Shown in pieces: positions 34,656 through 45,214 of a DNA stretch of 64,000 bases. Numbering within the stretch: the first letter of the stretch is position 1; every line of letters starts with the position of its first letter. A model generated the notes under the pieces. The model was not told the origin of the DNA and did not search any database. It was given only the letters and a program-made list of their open reading frames with translations. The position numbers and the translations under genes were made by a program. This DNA comes from Raineyella sp034933565 (lineage in GTDB: Bacteria > Actinomycetota > Actinomycetes > Propionibacteriales > Propionibacteriaceae): assembly GCF_034933565.1 (NCBI RefSeq), contig NZ_JAYFNG010000027.1, positions 17,996 through 81,995 of the forward strand. Direction: 5' to 3'.

Positions 34656-36265
34656 TGCTCGATTTCGACCACGTCTCGCTGCGCTACAGCGGCTCCGGCG
34701 CCCCGACCCTCGACGACGTCGACCTGCACCTGGAGGAGGGCGAGCTGGCCCTGCTCGTCGGCCCCACCGGGTCGGGCAAGTCGACCCTGCTGCGCGCGGC
34801 GAACGGGCTGGTGCCGCACTTCACCGGCGGCCTGCTGACCGGCAGCGTACGGGTCGACGGGCGTGACACCTCCTGCTGGCAGCCCCGCGACCTGGCCGAC
34901 GTCGTCGGTCTGGTCGGGCAGGACCCGGCCGCCACCTTCGTCACCGACACCGTCGAGGACGAGCTCGCCTACACCATGGAGTCCCTCGGCGTCGGCCCCC
35001 AGACGATGCGGGTGCGGGTCGAGGAGACCCTCGACCTGCTCGGCCTGGCCGACCTGCGCCGCCGCCCGCTCGGCACACTGTCCGGCGGGCAGGCCCAACG
35101 TGTCGCGATCGGCGCAGCGCTGACGGCACACCCGCGCATCCTGGTCCTGGACGAGCCGACCTCGGCGCTCGATCCGCAGGCCGCCGAGGAGGTGCTGGCC
35201 GCCGTCCGCCGCCTGGTCGACGACCTCGCGATGACCGTCCTGATGGCCGAGCACCGGCTGGAGCGGGTGATCCAGTACGCCGACACCGTCGCCGAGATCG
35301 CCGCCGGCCGGATCGTCCGGGCCGGTGACCCCCGGGAGGTGATGGCCTCGGCCACCGTGGTGCCCCCGATCGTCCGGCTCGGCCGGCTCGCCGGCTGGGA
35401 CCCGCTGCCGCTGTCGGTCCGCGACGCCCGGCGCCACGCCCGGGCACTACGGGCCCAGCTGCCCGACGTGCCGCCGCAGCGCCTCGAGGGGCCTGCTGCT
35501 CCGGGCCGGGTGCTCGCCCACGCCGACGGCCTGTCCGTACGGTACGGGCGGGTGGAGGCCCTGCGCGGCCTCGACTTCGAGGCCCGGGCCGGCGAGATCT
35601 GCGCCCTGATGGGCCGCAACGGCGCGGGCAAGTCGACCCTGTTGTCGGTGCTGGCCGGGCTGACCGCCCCCACCACCGGGACGGTCGACGTCGACGGCCT
35701 GGTGCCGCGGCGGGCCGCCCCCCACGAGCTGGTCCGGCGGGTCGGCATGGTGCCCCAGGACCCGGCCGACCTGCTGTACGCCTCGACCGTCGCCGAGGAA
35801 TGCGCCACGGCCGACCGCGACATCGACGCGGCACCGGGCACCACTGCGGCGCTGCTGGCCGAGCTGGCTCCCGACGTGCCCGCCGACCGCCACCCCCGCG
35901 ACCTGTCCGAGGGGCAGCGGATGTGCCTCGCGCTGGCCGTCGTCCTCAGCGGCGCCCCGGCGCTGCTGCTCCTCGACGAGCCGACCCGGGGCCTGGACTA
36001 CACCGCCAAGGAGCGGCTGTGCGCCGAACTGGCCCGCCTCGCTGCCGAGGGCCACGGCATCCTGCTGTCCACCCATGACGTCGAGGTGGTCGCGGCGGTG
36101 GCCGACCGGGTGGTCGTCCTGGCCGACGGCGAGGTGGTGGCGGACGGGCCGGCCCAGCGGGTGGTCACCGGATCCCCGATGTTCGCCCCACAGGTGGCGA
36201 AGGTCCTCGCACCCCTCCCCTACCTCACGGTGGGCCAGGTCTCCGCCGCCCGGGCGGCGGCATGA
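34652..36265 (+). CDS. ECF transporter ATPase, fused A-A' (two ABC domains)
   Basis: A 537-residue protein with two ABC ATPase domains. Domain 1 has Walker A GPTGSGKST (near residue 37), signature LSGGQAQRVAIG and Walker B ILVLDEPTSALD. Domain 2 (from about residue 290) has GRNGAGKST, a variant signature LSEGQRMCLAL and LLLLDEPTRGLD. Both have downstream His switch residues (AEHR, STHD). Fusion of the two ATPases is common in actinobacterial ECF modules. GTG 34652 and ATG 34655 are both possible, served by GGAGG. Coupled to the T gene before and the S gene after by 4-nt overlaps. Confidence 0.92.
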   Translation: MMLDFDHVSLRYSGSGAPTLDDVDLHLEEGELALLVGPTGSGKSTLLRAANGLVPHFTGGLLTGSVRVDGRDTSCWQPRDLADVVGLVGQDPAATFVTDTVEDELAYTMESLGVGPQTMRVRVEETLDLLGLADLRRRPLGTLSGGQAQRVAIGAALTAHPRILVLDEPTSALDPQAAEEVLAAVRRLVDDLAMTVLMAEHRLERVIQYADTVAEIAAGRIVRAGDPREVMASATVVPPIVRLGRLAGWDPLPLSVRDARRHARALRAQLPDVPPQRLEGPAAPGRVLAHADGLSVRYGRVEALRGLDFEARAGEICALMGRNGAGKSTLLSVLAGLTAPTTGTVDVDGLVPRRAAPHELVRRVGMVPQDPADLLYASTVAEECATADRDIDAAPGTTAALLAELAPDVPADRHPRDLSEGQRMCLALAVVLSGAPALLLLDEPTRGLDYTAKERLCAELARLAAEGHGILLSTHDVEVVAAVADRVVVLADGEVVADGPAQRVVTGSPMFAPQVAKVLAPLPYLTVGQVSAARAAA

Positions 36266-37233
36266 CCCGGCAACCGGGCGGCACTGCCGACGGCCCCGAC
36301 GGCACCACGACACCGGAGCCGAACGACACAGCACCGGAGCCGAACGACGGGGCGCGTGCGGCCACCGGAGCGTCGGCACCGCGCCGTACGCTCATCGTCC
36401 TCGGCGCCCGGTCGACCGCGGTGCTGGTGGCGGCCTCGCTGGTCGGGCTGCTCGGCTTCGCCTGGCCGTTCCTCGCCCCGGTCGCCCAGGCGGGTGGCGC
36501 GAGCGCGGTCAGCCACAGCCAGGACGCGCCCTGGCTGTTCGTCCTGGTGCTGCCCCTGCTGGCGGGCGTCGTGCTGGCCCAGTTGTCCGAGGGCGGGATG
36601 GACGCCAAGGTCGTCGCGCTGCTCGGGATGCTGACCGCGGTCGGGGCCGGGTTGCGGGCGATCTCCCCTGGCGTCGCCGGGCTGGAGCCGAGTTTCTTCC
36701 TGTTGGTGCTCGCCGGATACGCGTTCGGGCCGGGCTTCGGCTTCGTCCTGGGTGCCCTGGCCATCGTCGCCGGCGGCCTGATCACCGCCGGGGTCGGGCC
36801 GTGGCTGCCGTTCCAGATGTTCGCGGCCGGCTGGGTCGGCGCGTTCGCCGGGCTGCTGCCCGGCGCCGGGCGCCTGCCCGGCACGGTCCGGCACCGGCAC
36901 GTGGCGCTGCTCGCGGCGTACGGCCTGGTGGCGGGCCTGGCGTACGGCGCGGTGATGAACCTGTGGTTCTGGCCGTTCACCACCAACGGCACCGGCCTGT
37001 CGTACGTCCCCGGCGATCCGGTCGCCGCCAACGCGGCCCGTTACCTGGCGTTCTGGGTGGCCACCTCACTGGGCTGGGACCTGCCCCGCGGGGTGGTCAC
37101 CGCGGTGCTCGTGCTCGCGTTCGGCCGTGGTCTGCTGCGGGCCTTCGCCCGGGTGGCGCGCCGGGCGGCGTTCGGGGCCCCGGTGTCCTTCGGGCCCGAC
37201 CCGGGCAGCGGACCCCGGGCCGGGTGCATCTGA
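36262..37233 (+). CDS. ECF transporter substrate-binding S component
   Basis: A 323-residue integral membrane protein with about six helices after a hydrophilic Pro/Thr-rich leader of 40 residues. GYAFGPGFGFVLGALAIVAGGLITAGVGPWLPFQMFAAGWVGAFAGLLP is split over two helices and resembles the S-component core with the Gly-rich ATPase/T contact. It is the last gene of the riboswitch-controlled operon and starts inside the ATPase stop (ATGA). Control by a B12 element suggests cobalamin, cobinamide or a related ligand; the sequence alone does not fix the substrate. Confidence 0.85.
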   Translation: MTRQPGGTADGPDGTTTPEPNDTAPEPNDGARAATGASAPRRTLIVLGARSTAVLVAASLVGLLGFAWPFLAPVAQAGGASAVSHSQDAPWLFVLVLPLLAGVVLAQLSEGGMDAKVVALLGMLTAVGAGLRAISPGVAGLEPSFFLLVLAGYAFGPGFGFVLGALAIVAGGLITAGVGPWLPFQMFAAGWVGAFAGLLPGAGRLPGTVRHRHVALLAAYGLVAGLAYGAVMNLWFWPFTTNGTGLSYVPGDPVAANAARYLAFWVATSLGWDLPRGVVTAVLVLAFGRGLLRAFARVARRAAFGAPVSFGPDPGSGPRAGCI

Positions 37234-37316
37234 CCGTGAATGTGCCCTCCGACCGCTCCGGACGGTACGATACAAAGTGCTGACAAGCGTCGATTCCGCG
37301 GCTGGGGGCCGAGGTC

Positions 37317-37321
37317 CGAGG
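37317..37321 (+). promoter_or_regulatory. ribosome site fixing the TetR start
   Basis: GAGGAG 9 nt before ATG 37331. A leaderless-type alternative, TACGAT then 5 nt then GTG 37277 in the same frame, is less convincing. Confidence 0.5.
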
Positions 37322-37330
37322 AGTCCTGAA

Positions 37331-38023
37331 ATGCCGAACCTGCGTGTCGACCGGCGACGGGAGCTGCTCCTGGAAGCCGGCGAACGGGTGATCGCCCGGG
37401 TGGGGCTCGAGGGAGCCACCACCCGCGCCGTCGTCACCGAGGCGGGGATGCCGTTGGCGTCCTTCCACTACGCGTTCAGCAGCCGGGCGGAGTTCATCCG
37501 GCTGCTGATCAACCGACACATGGCACCGCAGCCGGCCCCGCTGCCTCGGGACGGGAGCTTCGACGAGGCGCTCACCACCTTCCTCACCGCGCTGGCCGGG
37601 CAGGACGCGGTGGACGGCGACGTCCCCGCCTCGCTGGCGTTCCACGCCATGCGTCACGACGAGCTGCGCACCATGGTCACCGAGGGTGCCACACAGTTCG
37701 ACAAGGAGCTCGCCGGTGGCTTGGCCACGCTCGCCGCCGAACACGGCCGGGAGTGGCTGGTGGATCCGCACCGGCTGGCCACGCAGCTCAACTGCTGGCG
37801 CTTCGGGTCGGCCATCCGCAGGGCGTTCTTCGGCCGCATCCGGGAGTCTCCGGAGACCGCAGAGCCCCCCGAGATCCCGGAGACCCGGGACGAGTCACCC
37901 GCGCCCGCACCCGGGGCAGCCGCCCAGAGGACGGCCGCCCCGCACGACGAGCTGGACGTCTCCATCTGCGTGGCGATGCTGCTCGGCCTGAGCCGACCGC
38001 TCGACGCCCCGGCGTCCGCCTGA
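37331..38023 (+). CDS. TetR family transcriptional regulator
   Basis: A 230-residue repressor. The N-terminal HTH reads LLEAGERVIARVGLEGATTRAV, then VTEAGMPLASFHYAFSSRAEFIRLLI, the TetR recognition helix pattern. The C-terminal ligand domain is not recognisable, and its middle contains a Pro/Glu insert near residue 180. It lies about 100 bp after the ECF operon in the same direction, with its own promoter region (TACGAT near 37266). A link with the ECF operon is possible but not shown. Confidence 0.85.
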   Translation: MPNLRVDRRRELLLEAGERVIARVGLEGATTRAVVTEAGMPLASFHYAFSSRAEFIRLLINRHMAPQPAPLPRDGSFDEALTTFLTALAGQDAVDGDVPASLAFHAMRHDELRTMVTEGATQFDKELAGGLATLAAEHGREWLVDPHRLATQLNCWRFGSAIRRAFFGRIRESPETAEPPEIPETRDESPAPAPGAAAQRTAAPHDELDVSICVAMLLGLSRPLDAPASA

Positions 38024-38102
38024 GGCGCCGCGCGGGATCAGCCGCGCCGTACGAGGTCCCGTCACGGGATCAGGTGAGCCGCAGCGGGTTCCCCGTCCGG
38101 GA

Positions 38103-38684
38103 TCAGGCGATCGGCGTGCGGTGGAAGTTCAGGTACGAGCGGCTCGGGGTCGGGCCGCGCTGGCCCTGGTAGCGCGAGCCGTACTTCGTCGACCCGTACG
38201 GCGCCAACGCGGGTGAGGACAGCCGGAAGAAGCACAGCTGGCCGATCTTCATCCCCGGCCACAGCTTGATCGGCAGCGTCGCGACGTTCGACAGCTCCAG
38301 CGTGACGTGCCCGCTGAAGCCGGGGTCGACGAAGCCGGCCGTCGAGTGCGTGAGCAGTCCCAGCCGGCCGAGCGACGACTTGCCCTCCAGCCGTGCCGCG
38401 AGCGTGGTGCCGAGGGTGATTACCTCGTACGTCGAGGCGAGGACGAACTCCCCCGGATGCAGGATGAACGGCTCGTCGGGGCCCTCGGGCTCCACCAGCC
38501 GGGTCAGTTCGGCCTGCTCGACCGCGGGGTCGATGTTCGGGTAGCGATGGTTCTGGAAGATCCGGAAGAACTTGTCGAGCCGTACGTCGACACTGGCAGG
38601 CTGGATCATCGCCGGGTCGTACGGGTCCAGGCAGATCTGTCCCGACTCGATCTCCGCGGCGATATCACCGTCCGACAGCAGCAT
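38103..38684 (-). CDS. dcd: dCTP deaminase
   Basis: A 193-residue nucleotide enzyme. SVDVRLDKFFRIFQNHRYPNID and the catalytic block EGKSSLGRLGLLTHSTAGFVDPGF are conserved; the latter fits both the deaminase and the bifunctional dCTP deaminase/dUTPase of mycobacteria. It makes dUTP or dUMP for thymidylate synthesis. ATG 38684 is 6 nt after TAGGCT, so leaderless. It is convergent with the TetR gene; the 79-bp gap holds three CGGGATCAG repeats. Confidence 0.95.
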   Translation of the reverse strand: MLLSDGDIAAEIESGQICLDPYDPAMIQPASVDVRLDKFFRIFQNHRYPNIDPAVEQAELTRLVEPEGPDEPFILHPGEFVLASTYEVITLGTTLAARLEGKSSLGRLGLLTHSTAGFVDPGFSGHVTLELSNVATLPIKLWPGMKIGQLCFFRLSSPALAPYGSTKYGSRYQGQRGPTPSRSYLNFHRTPIA

Positions 38685-38690
38685 GGTCCG

Positions 38691-38696
38691 AGCCTA
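38691..38696 (-). promoter_or_regulatory. -10 hexamer of leaderless dcd
   Basis: TAGGCT (minus strand), CGGACC spacer, ATG. It overlaps the end of the ROK gene. Confidence 0.6.
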
Positions 38697-40133
38697 ACGC
38701 CACACCGAGGGGGCGGTGGCAGGCCCCCGATCCGTGGGCGTCCCGGCGTCCTCGCTGCCGTCCGCACCCGGCTCGGCACGGTCATCCGCGACGTCGGCAT
38801 CGGCATGCTCCACGACCTCGGCATCGTCACCGTCACCGTACGGAACGTCGGCATCCGCATCGGCATCGTCACCGTCCGGCTGCCCGTCCTCGCCGGGACG
38901 CTGCGGGTCGTCCTCGCCACGCAGCCACCGCGCCGGGTCCAGGATCACCCGGTCGAGCGCCTCGTACGCGGCACCGGTGGCCGACAGGGCCGGCCCCATC
39001 GGCGCGAGCACCACCTCGGGGGCGGCCAGCGGGTCGGACAGCAGCCGGTGGCGCATCTCCTCGGCGATCGGGGCACGCAGGTGCTCCCCGATCACCGCCA
39101 GGTCGCCGCCGAGCACCAGGGTGGGCAGGTCGAGCAGGTTCACCACCCCGGACAGCACCGACCCGAGCGCGTGGCCGGCCGCCTCGACCGCCTGCACCGC
39201 GGTCGGGTCGCCGCTCTCCACCCGGCCGAGCAGAGTGTGGACCGAGGCCCGCGGTGGCAGCCCGGCGGCGTGCAGCAGGCTGTGCCGGCCGATGTACTGC
39301 TCGAGGCAGCCGTGCGACCCGCAGCGGCAGGGCGGCCCGGCCGGGTCGACCGTCATGTGGCCGATCTCACCGGCCCAGCCGTGCGCGCCGAGGAACTCGC
39401 GGCCGTCCAGCCGGATCGCCGCGCCGACGCCGATCTCGCCGTGCAGGTAGACGAAGCTCGGCCACGGGCCGGGCCGGCCCGGACGGGTCTGGGCGACGGC
39501 CCGGGCGGCGAGGTTCGCGGAGTTGCCGATGCTGAAGTCGACCCCGGGACCGATCACCGGCGCCAGCAGCGGGTACGGGTCGAGATCGGTCCAGCCCAGG
39601 TTCGGGGCGACCAGCAGCCGGCCGTCGCGCCGGTCCACCAGCCCGGGCAGGGACAGCGTCGCCCCGGCGAGCACCAGGCCGGGAGCCAGGTCGTCGAGGA
39701 TCTCGCGGATCATCACGCCCAGGTGGCGCAGCACCTTGCCCGGCTCGGCGCCGACCAGCGCTCCCTCGTCGAGGCTCTCCGCCAGCACCCGGCCGGACAG
39801 GTCGACCAGCCGGGCGGCGAGCATCCCGACGCTGATCTCCATCCCGAGCCCGACGTAGGAGTTGCGGGCCGGGATCAGCGGCACCGCAGGGCGCCCCCGG
39901 GTGGCGGTGTTGACCGGCGGCAGCGCCTCGATGATCCGGCCCTCGATCAGGGCGTCGACCAGCCGCGAGGAGGTCGACCGGGTCATCCGCGCCTCCACGG
40001 CGAGCCGCGCCCGGGAGATCGGCTCACCGTCCTCGCCGTGGGCGAAGACGTGCCGGGTGATCAGTTCCAGATTGGCTTCCCGCAAGGACCCCTGTCGCAC
40101 TCCCCGGTCCACGCGGTGCCGTTGCCCGGCCAT
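38694..40133 (-). CDS. ROK family transcriptional regulator/kinase-like protein
   Basis: A 479-residue ROK protein with an N-terminal winged helix (ISRARLAVEARMTRSTSSRLVDALI). The ROK core starts near residue 95 (VGLGMEISVGMLAARLVDLSG); the Gly-rich loop of true kinases is degraded, so it is probably a regulator. GEIGHMTVDPAGPPCRCGSHGCLEQY carries the zinc site. The last 60 residues are a very acidic Asp/Ala/Glu tail. ATG 40133 begins 2 nt after the FHA stop, so it is the third gene of the PP2C-FHA-ROK operon. The effector is unknown. Confidence 0.88.
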   Translation of the reverse strand: MAGQRHRVDRGVRQGSLREANLELITRHVFAHGEDGEPISRARLAVEARMTRSTSSRLVDALIEGRIIEALPPVNTATRGRPAVPLIPARNSYVGLGMEISVGMLAARLVDLSGRVLAESLDEGALVGAEPGKVLRHLGVMIREILDDLAPGLVLAGATLSLPGLVDRRDGRLLVAPNLGWTDLDPYPLLAPVIGPGVDFSIGNSANLAARAVAQTRPGRPGPWPSFVYLHGEIGVGAAIRLDGREFLGAHGWAGEIGHMTVDPAGPPCRCGSHGCLEQYIGRHSLLHAAGLPPRASVHTLLGRVESGDPTAVQAVEAAGHALGSVLSGVVNLLDLPTLVLGGDLAVIGEHLRAPIAEEMRHRLLSDPLAAPEVVLAPMGPALSATGAAYEALDRVILDPARWLRGEDDPQRPGEDGQPDGDDADADADVPYGDGDDAEVVEHADADVADDRAEPGADGSEDAGTPTDRGPATAPSVWR

Positions 40134-40135
40134 GG

Positions 40136-41470
40136 TCAGGCGCGGTCGATGAGGATCGTGACCCCGTCCCCGAGGTCGAGGATCCACCCCGGCTGCACGG
40201 CCACCGGCTCGCCGGGGACCAGCTGGTGGCGCTGCCCGGCCAGCGACGGGTCCCCGCCGATCGGGCCGGTGATCAGCACGGTGCCGTTCGTGGAGTGCAG
40301 GTCGGTGACCTGGACCGTACGCCCCACCGGCTCGACCTTCACGTGCGTACGGCTGATGTCGTGCGACGGGCTCGGCACGGTCATCAGCTTCGCCACCACG
40401 CCGGGGCCGGCACGGTCCGGGCTCGGCGCCCGGCCGATCAGCACCATCCGGTCGACGGCCACCGGGGCACCGGTGATCGGGCGCAACAGGGCCATCACCG
40501 GCGACGGCTCGACGCTCGGCCCCTCGCCGGTGCGGTCCGCGGCGGACCGGTCGGTCGGGGCGGACGGCTGGCCCGCGGCGGAGGTGTCGAGGAGCTGGGT
40601 CGAGGCCTCGGCGGCCGCACCACCGAGCACCTGGGTGGCCGAGTCCGGCCCGACGGGTGCCGGCGCGACCGGTGCCGGCGGGACGGGTACGGGGACGACG
40701 GGAACCGGGGCGGGTGCCGGCGGGACGGGTGCCGGTGCCGGCGGGACGGGTGCGAGACCCGCCGGGGCACCGGTGTGGTGGGCGGGTTCGTCGTTCTCGG
40801 GGTGCATCGGGTCGTAGACCTGCCCGTGCTCGGTCTCCGCCTCCGGATGGTCGACGGCAGGGGCCTCGGGGACGGTGGGGAGAGCTCCGGTCGTCCGGCC
40901 CGGACCGGCCGGCTCGACCACTGCGGCCCGCGGGGGCGGGACCGGGACGGTGACCAGGCGGTCCTGACTGGTCTCGACCAGCAGGGAGTGGGCGCGGACC
41001 GCGCCGACCACCAGCGGCAGCACCAGCGCATCCTCGGGATCGGGGCCCCCGTCGGCGGCCTGGATCCGCACGGAGCTGACGTCACCCAGACCGCTCTCGC
41101 TCCAGGTGCGGACGCCTTCGCCGCTGGCGATGACCTCGCCGGTGGCGGTGTCGACCACCTGCAGCCGGCCACGCACCAGGCTGTGCATCGACCCGGCGTC
41201 CCAGAACAGCGCCGCCATGTCCGGCATCTCGGTGACCCCGGCACGGCCCAGCTCGGTGACCAGGTCGTCGATCGACACGGTCGGCACGATGCTCTCCCAC
41301 ACCGTGGTGACGAACTCGGCCACCCGGGCCGGGGCGGGGGGCATCACGACGAGAGCATCGGGGCCGGCGAGCACCACCCAGTCACCCGGTGCGTACGTGA
41401 CGCGCCAGGAGCCGATGGTCGCCCCACCCTGGGGGTCGCTGCTCTGCTGCGGGTCCTGAACCGTCATCAC
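40136..41470 (-). CDS. FHA-domain protein
   Basis: A 444-residue protein. The C-terminal FHA domain (about residues 345-440) has GRAP, SHDISRTHVKVE and DLHSTNGTVL, the phosphothreonine-binding loops. Residues 1-165 form an unrecognised globular part. Between lies a Pro/Ala/Val-rich linker with repeating PVPPAPAPVP units. The start is GTG-ATG at 41470/41467, overlapping the stop of the PP2C gene (GGGTGATGACG), so it is translationally coupled to it. A phosphorelay through Ser/Thr kinase signalling is likely; no kinase lies next door. Confidence 0.88.
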   Translation of the reverse strand: MMTVQDPQQSSDPQGGATIGSWRVTYAPGDWVVLAGPDALVVMPPAPARVAEFVTTVWESIVPTVSIDDLVTELGRAGVTEMPDMAALFWDAGSMHSLVRGRLQVVDTATGEVIASGEGVRTWSESGLGDVSSVRIQAADGGPDPEDALVLPLVVGAVRAHSLLVETSQDRLVTVPVPPPRAAVVEPAGPGRTTGALPTVPEAPAVDHPEAETEHGQVYDPMHPENDEPAHHTGAPAGLAPVPPAPAPVPPAPAPVPVVPVPVPPAPVAPAPVGPDSATQVLGGAAAEASTQLLDTSAAGQPSAPTDRSAADRTGEGPSVEPSPVMALLRPITGAPVAVDRMVLIGRAPSPDRAGPGVVAKLMTVPSPSHDISRTHVKVEPVGRTVQVTDLHSTNGTVLITGPIGGDPSLAGQRHQLVPGEPVAVQPGWILDLGDGVTILIDRA

Positions 41471-42192
41471 CCATCCTGTACGTCGACGACAACTACCGAC
41501 ACATTGTCACGAGCACCGTAACCCAACGCGAGATCGAGCAGCGTCTGACAGGCCGATTCCGCCTCCGGACGGCCGATCAGGACGTCCTCGATCTCGGCCA
41601 GCGGGACCGCGTTCACCAGACCGTCGCTGCACAGCATCAGCCGCTGCCCCGGCACCACCGGCAGCAGCCGGACGTCCGCCTCGGACTCCTGCTCCGAGCC
41701 CATCGCGCGGGTGATCACGTTGCGCAGCGGCATCAGCTCGGCCTCCCGGGGGTCCAGCACGCCGGCATCGATCATTTCCTGCACCAGCGAGTGGTCGACG
41801 GTGACCTGGCTGACCGCACGGCCCTGCGGTCCGTCGTTCACCAGGTAGCACCGGGAGTCCCCGACGTTGAGCACCATCCAGGTGTCCTCGCCCGCCACCC
41901 GGACGCCGACCACCGCGCAGAGCGTGCTGCCGGCCCCCGGGTTGTCATCGTGCAGCGCGACGACCCGCTGGTGGGCGGCCCGCACCGCGGCGGACACGGT
42001 GTCGACGTCGAGCTCGCGGCCCACCAGTGAACCGAACTCCTCGACGATCGCCCGGCTGGCCAGTCCGCCGCCGGCCTGGCCTCCGATCCCGTCGGCGACG
42101 AGGAACACCGGTGGCGCGGCCAGGACCGCATCCTGGTTCTCCTGGCGCACCGGTCCCTTGTCGGTCCGTGCCGCGTAGGTCAGTGTCTGCAC
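41467..42192 (-). CDS. PP2C-family serine/threonine protein phosphatase
   Basis: A 241-residue metal-dependent phosphatase. The family motifs are intact: QENQDAVL, FLVADGIGGQAGGGLAS (DG metal ligand), STLCAVVGVRV, LNVGDSRCYLV, ITRAMGSE, MLCSDGLVNAV and DNVSVVVVDV. Mn/Mg dephosphorylation of Ser/Thr is the expected activity. Start GTG 42192 lies 7 nt after TAGGAT, so leaderless; a longer frame to 42300 is not coding-like. It heads the operon with the FHA protein and ROK regulator. Confidence 0.93.
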   Translation of the reverse strand: MQTLTYAARTDKGPVRQENQDAVLAAPPVFLVADGIGGQAGGGLASRAIVEEFGSLVGRELDVDTVSAAVRAAHQRVVALHDDNPGAGSTLCAVVGVRVAGEDTWMVLNVGDSRCYLVNDGPQGRAVSQVTVDHSLVQEMIDAGVLDPREAELMPLRNVITRAMGSEQESEADVRLLPVVPGQRLMLCSDGLVNAVPLAEIEDVLIGRPEAESACQTLLDLALGYGARDNVSVVVVDVQDG

Positions 42193-42199
42193 TCCCGTG

Positions 42200-42205
42200 A
42201 TCCTA
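42200..42205 (-). promoter_or_regulatory. -10 hexamer of the PP2C-FHA-ROK operon
   Basis: TAGGAT on the minus strand, 7-nt spacer CACGGGA, then GTG. Confidence 0.6.
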
Positions 42206-42270
42206 GTGAAGGCCACGAACCGCCCGGACGGATGACCGGGCGATGGAGACCCGACCGTGACCACCCGGGC

Positions 42271-42360
42271 ACGTACGTCCCCCGGACCGGCGGACGCCAC
42301 AGGGGCCCGGGGTCACGATCGGCGAGCAGATCCGTACGTCCCGCGGACCGGCGGACGCCA
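42271..42360. repeat. two 28-bp direct repeats
   Basis: A shared ACGTCCC(C/G)CGGACCGGCGGACGCCA unit at 42275-42299 and 42336-42360, between the PP2C gene and the ppdk terminator. Confidence 0.7.
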
Positions 42361-42399
42361 TCCACGCCTGCGTACGCACGCAGCCCGCCGAGAACGGGC

Positions 42400-42441
42400 G
42401 TGGCGCCGCCCCGGCCGGTTCCCCGGCGGGGGCGGCGCCAC
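42400..42441 (-). terminator. ppdk terminator hairpin
   Basis: Exact 13-bp stem GTGGCGCCGCCCC / GGGGCGGCGCCAC with a 16-nt GC-rich loop, 42 nt beyond the ppdk stop. Confidence 0.75.
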
Positions 42442-42482
42442 CTGTGCAGGGCATGTCTCGTGGATGGTCCGGACGTGCCGGC

Positions 42483-45140
<2,658 letters not shown>

Positions 45141-45214
45141 CAGCTTCTCCTCGTTCGTGCCGGACCTCGATGTCCGGCGACGTTCAGCCCGGTGGTCAGC
45201 CGGTGATCAGCACT

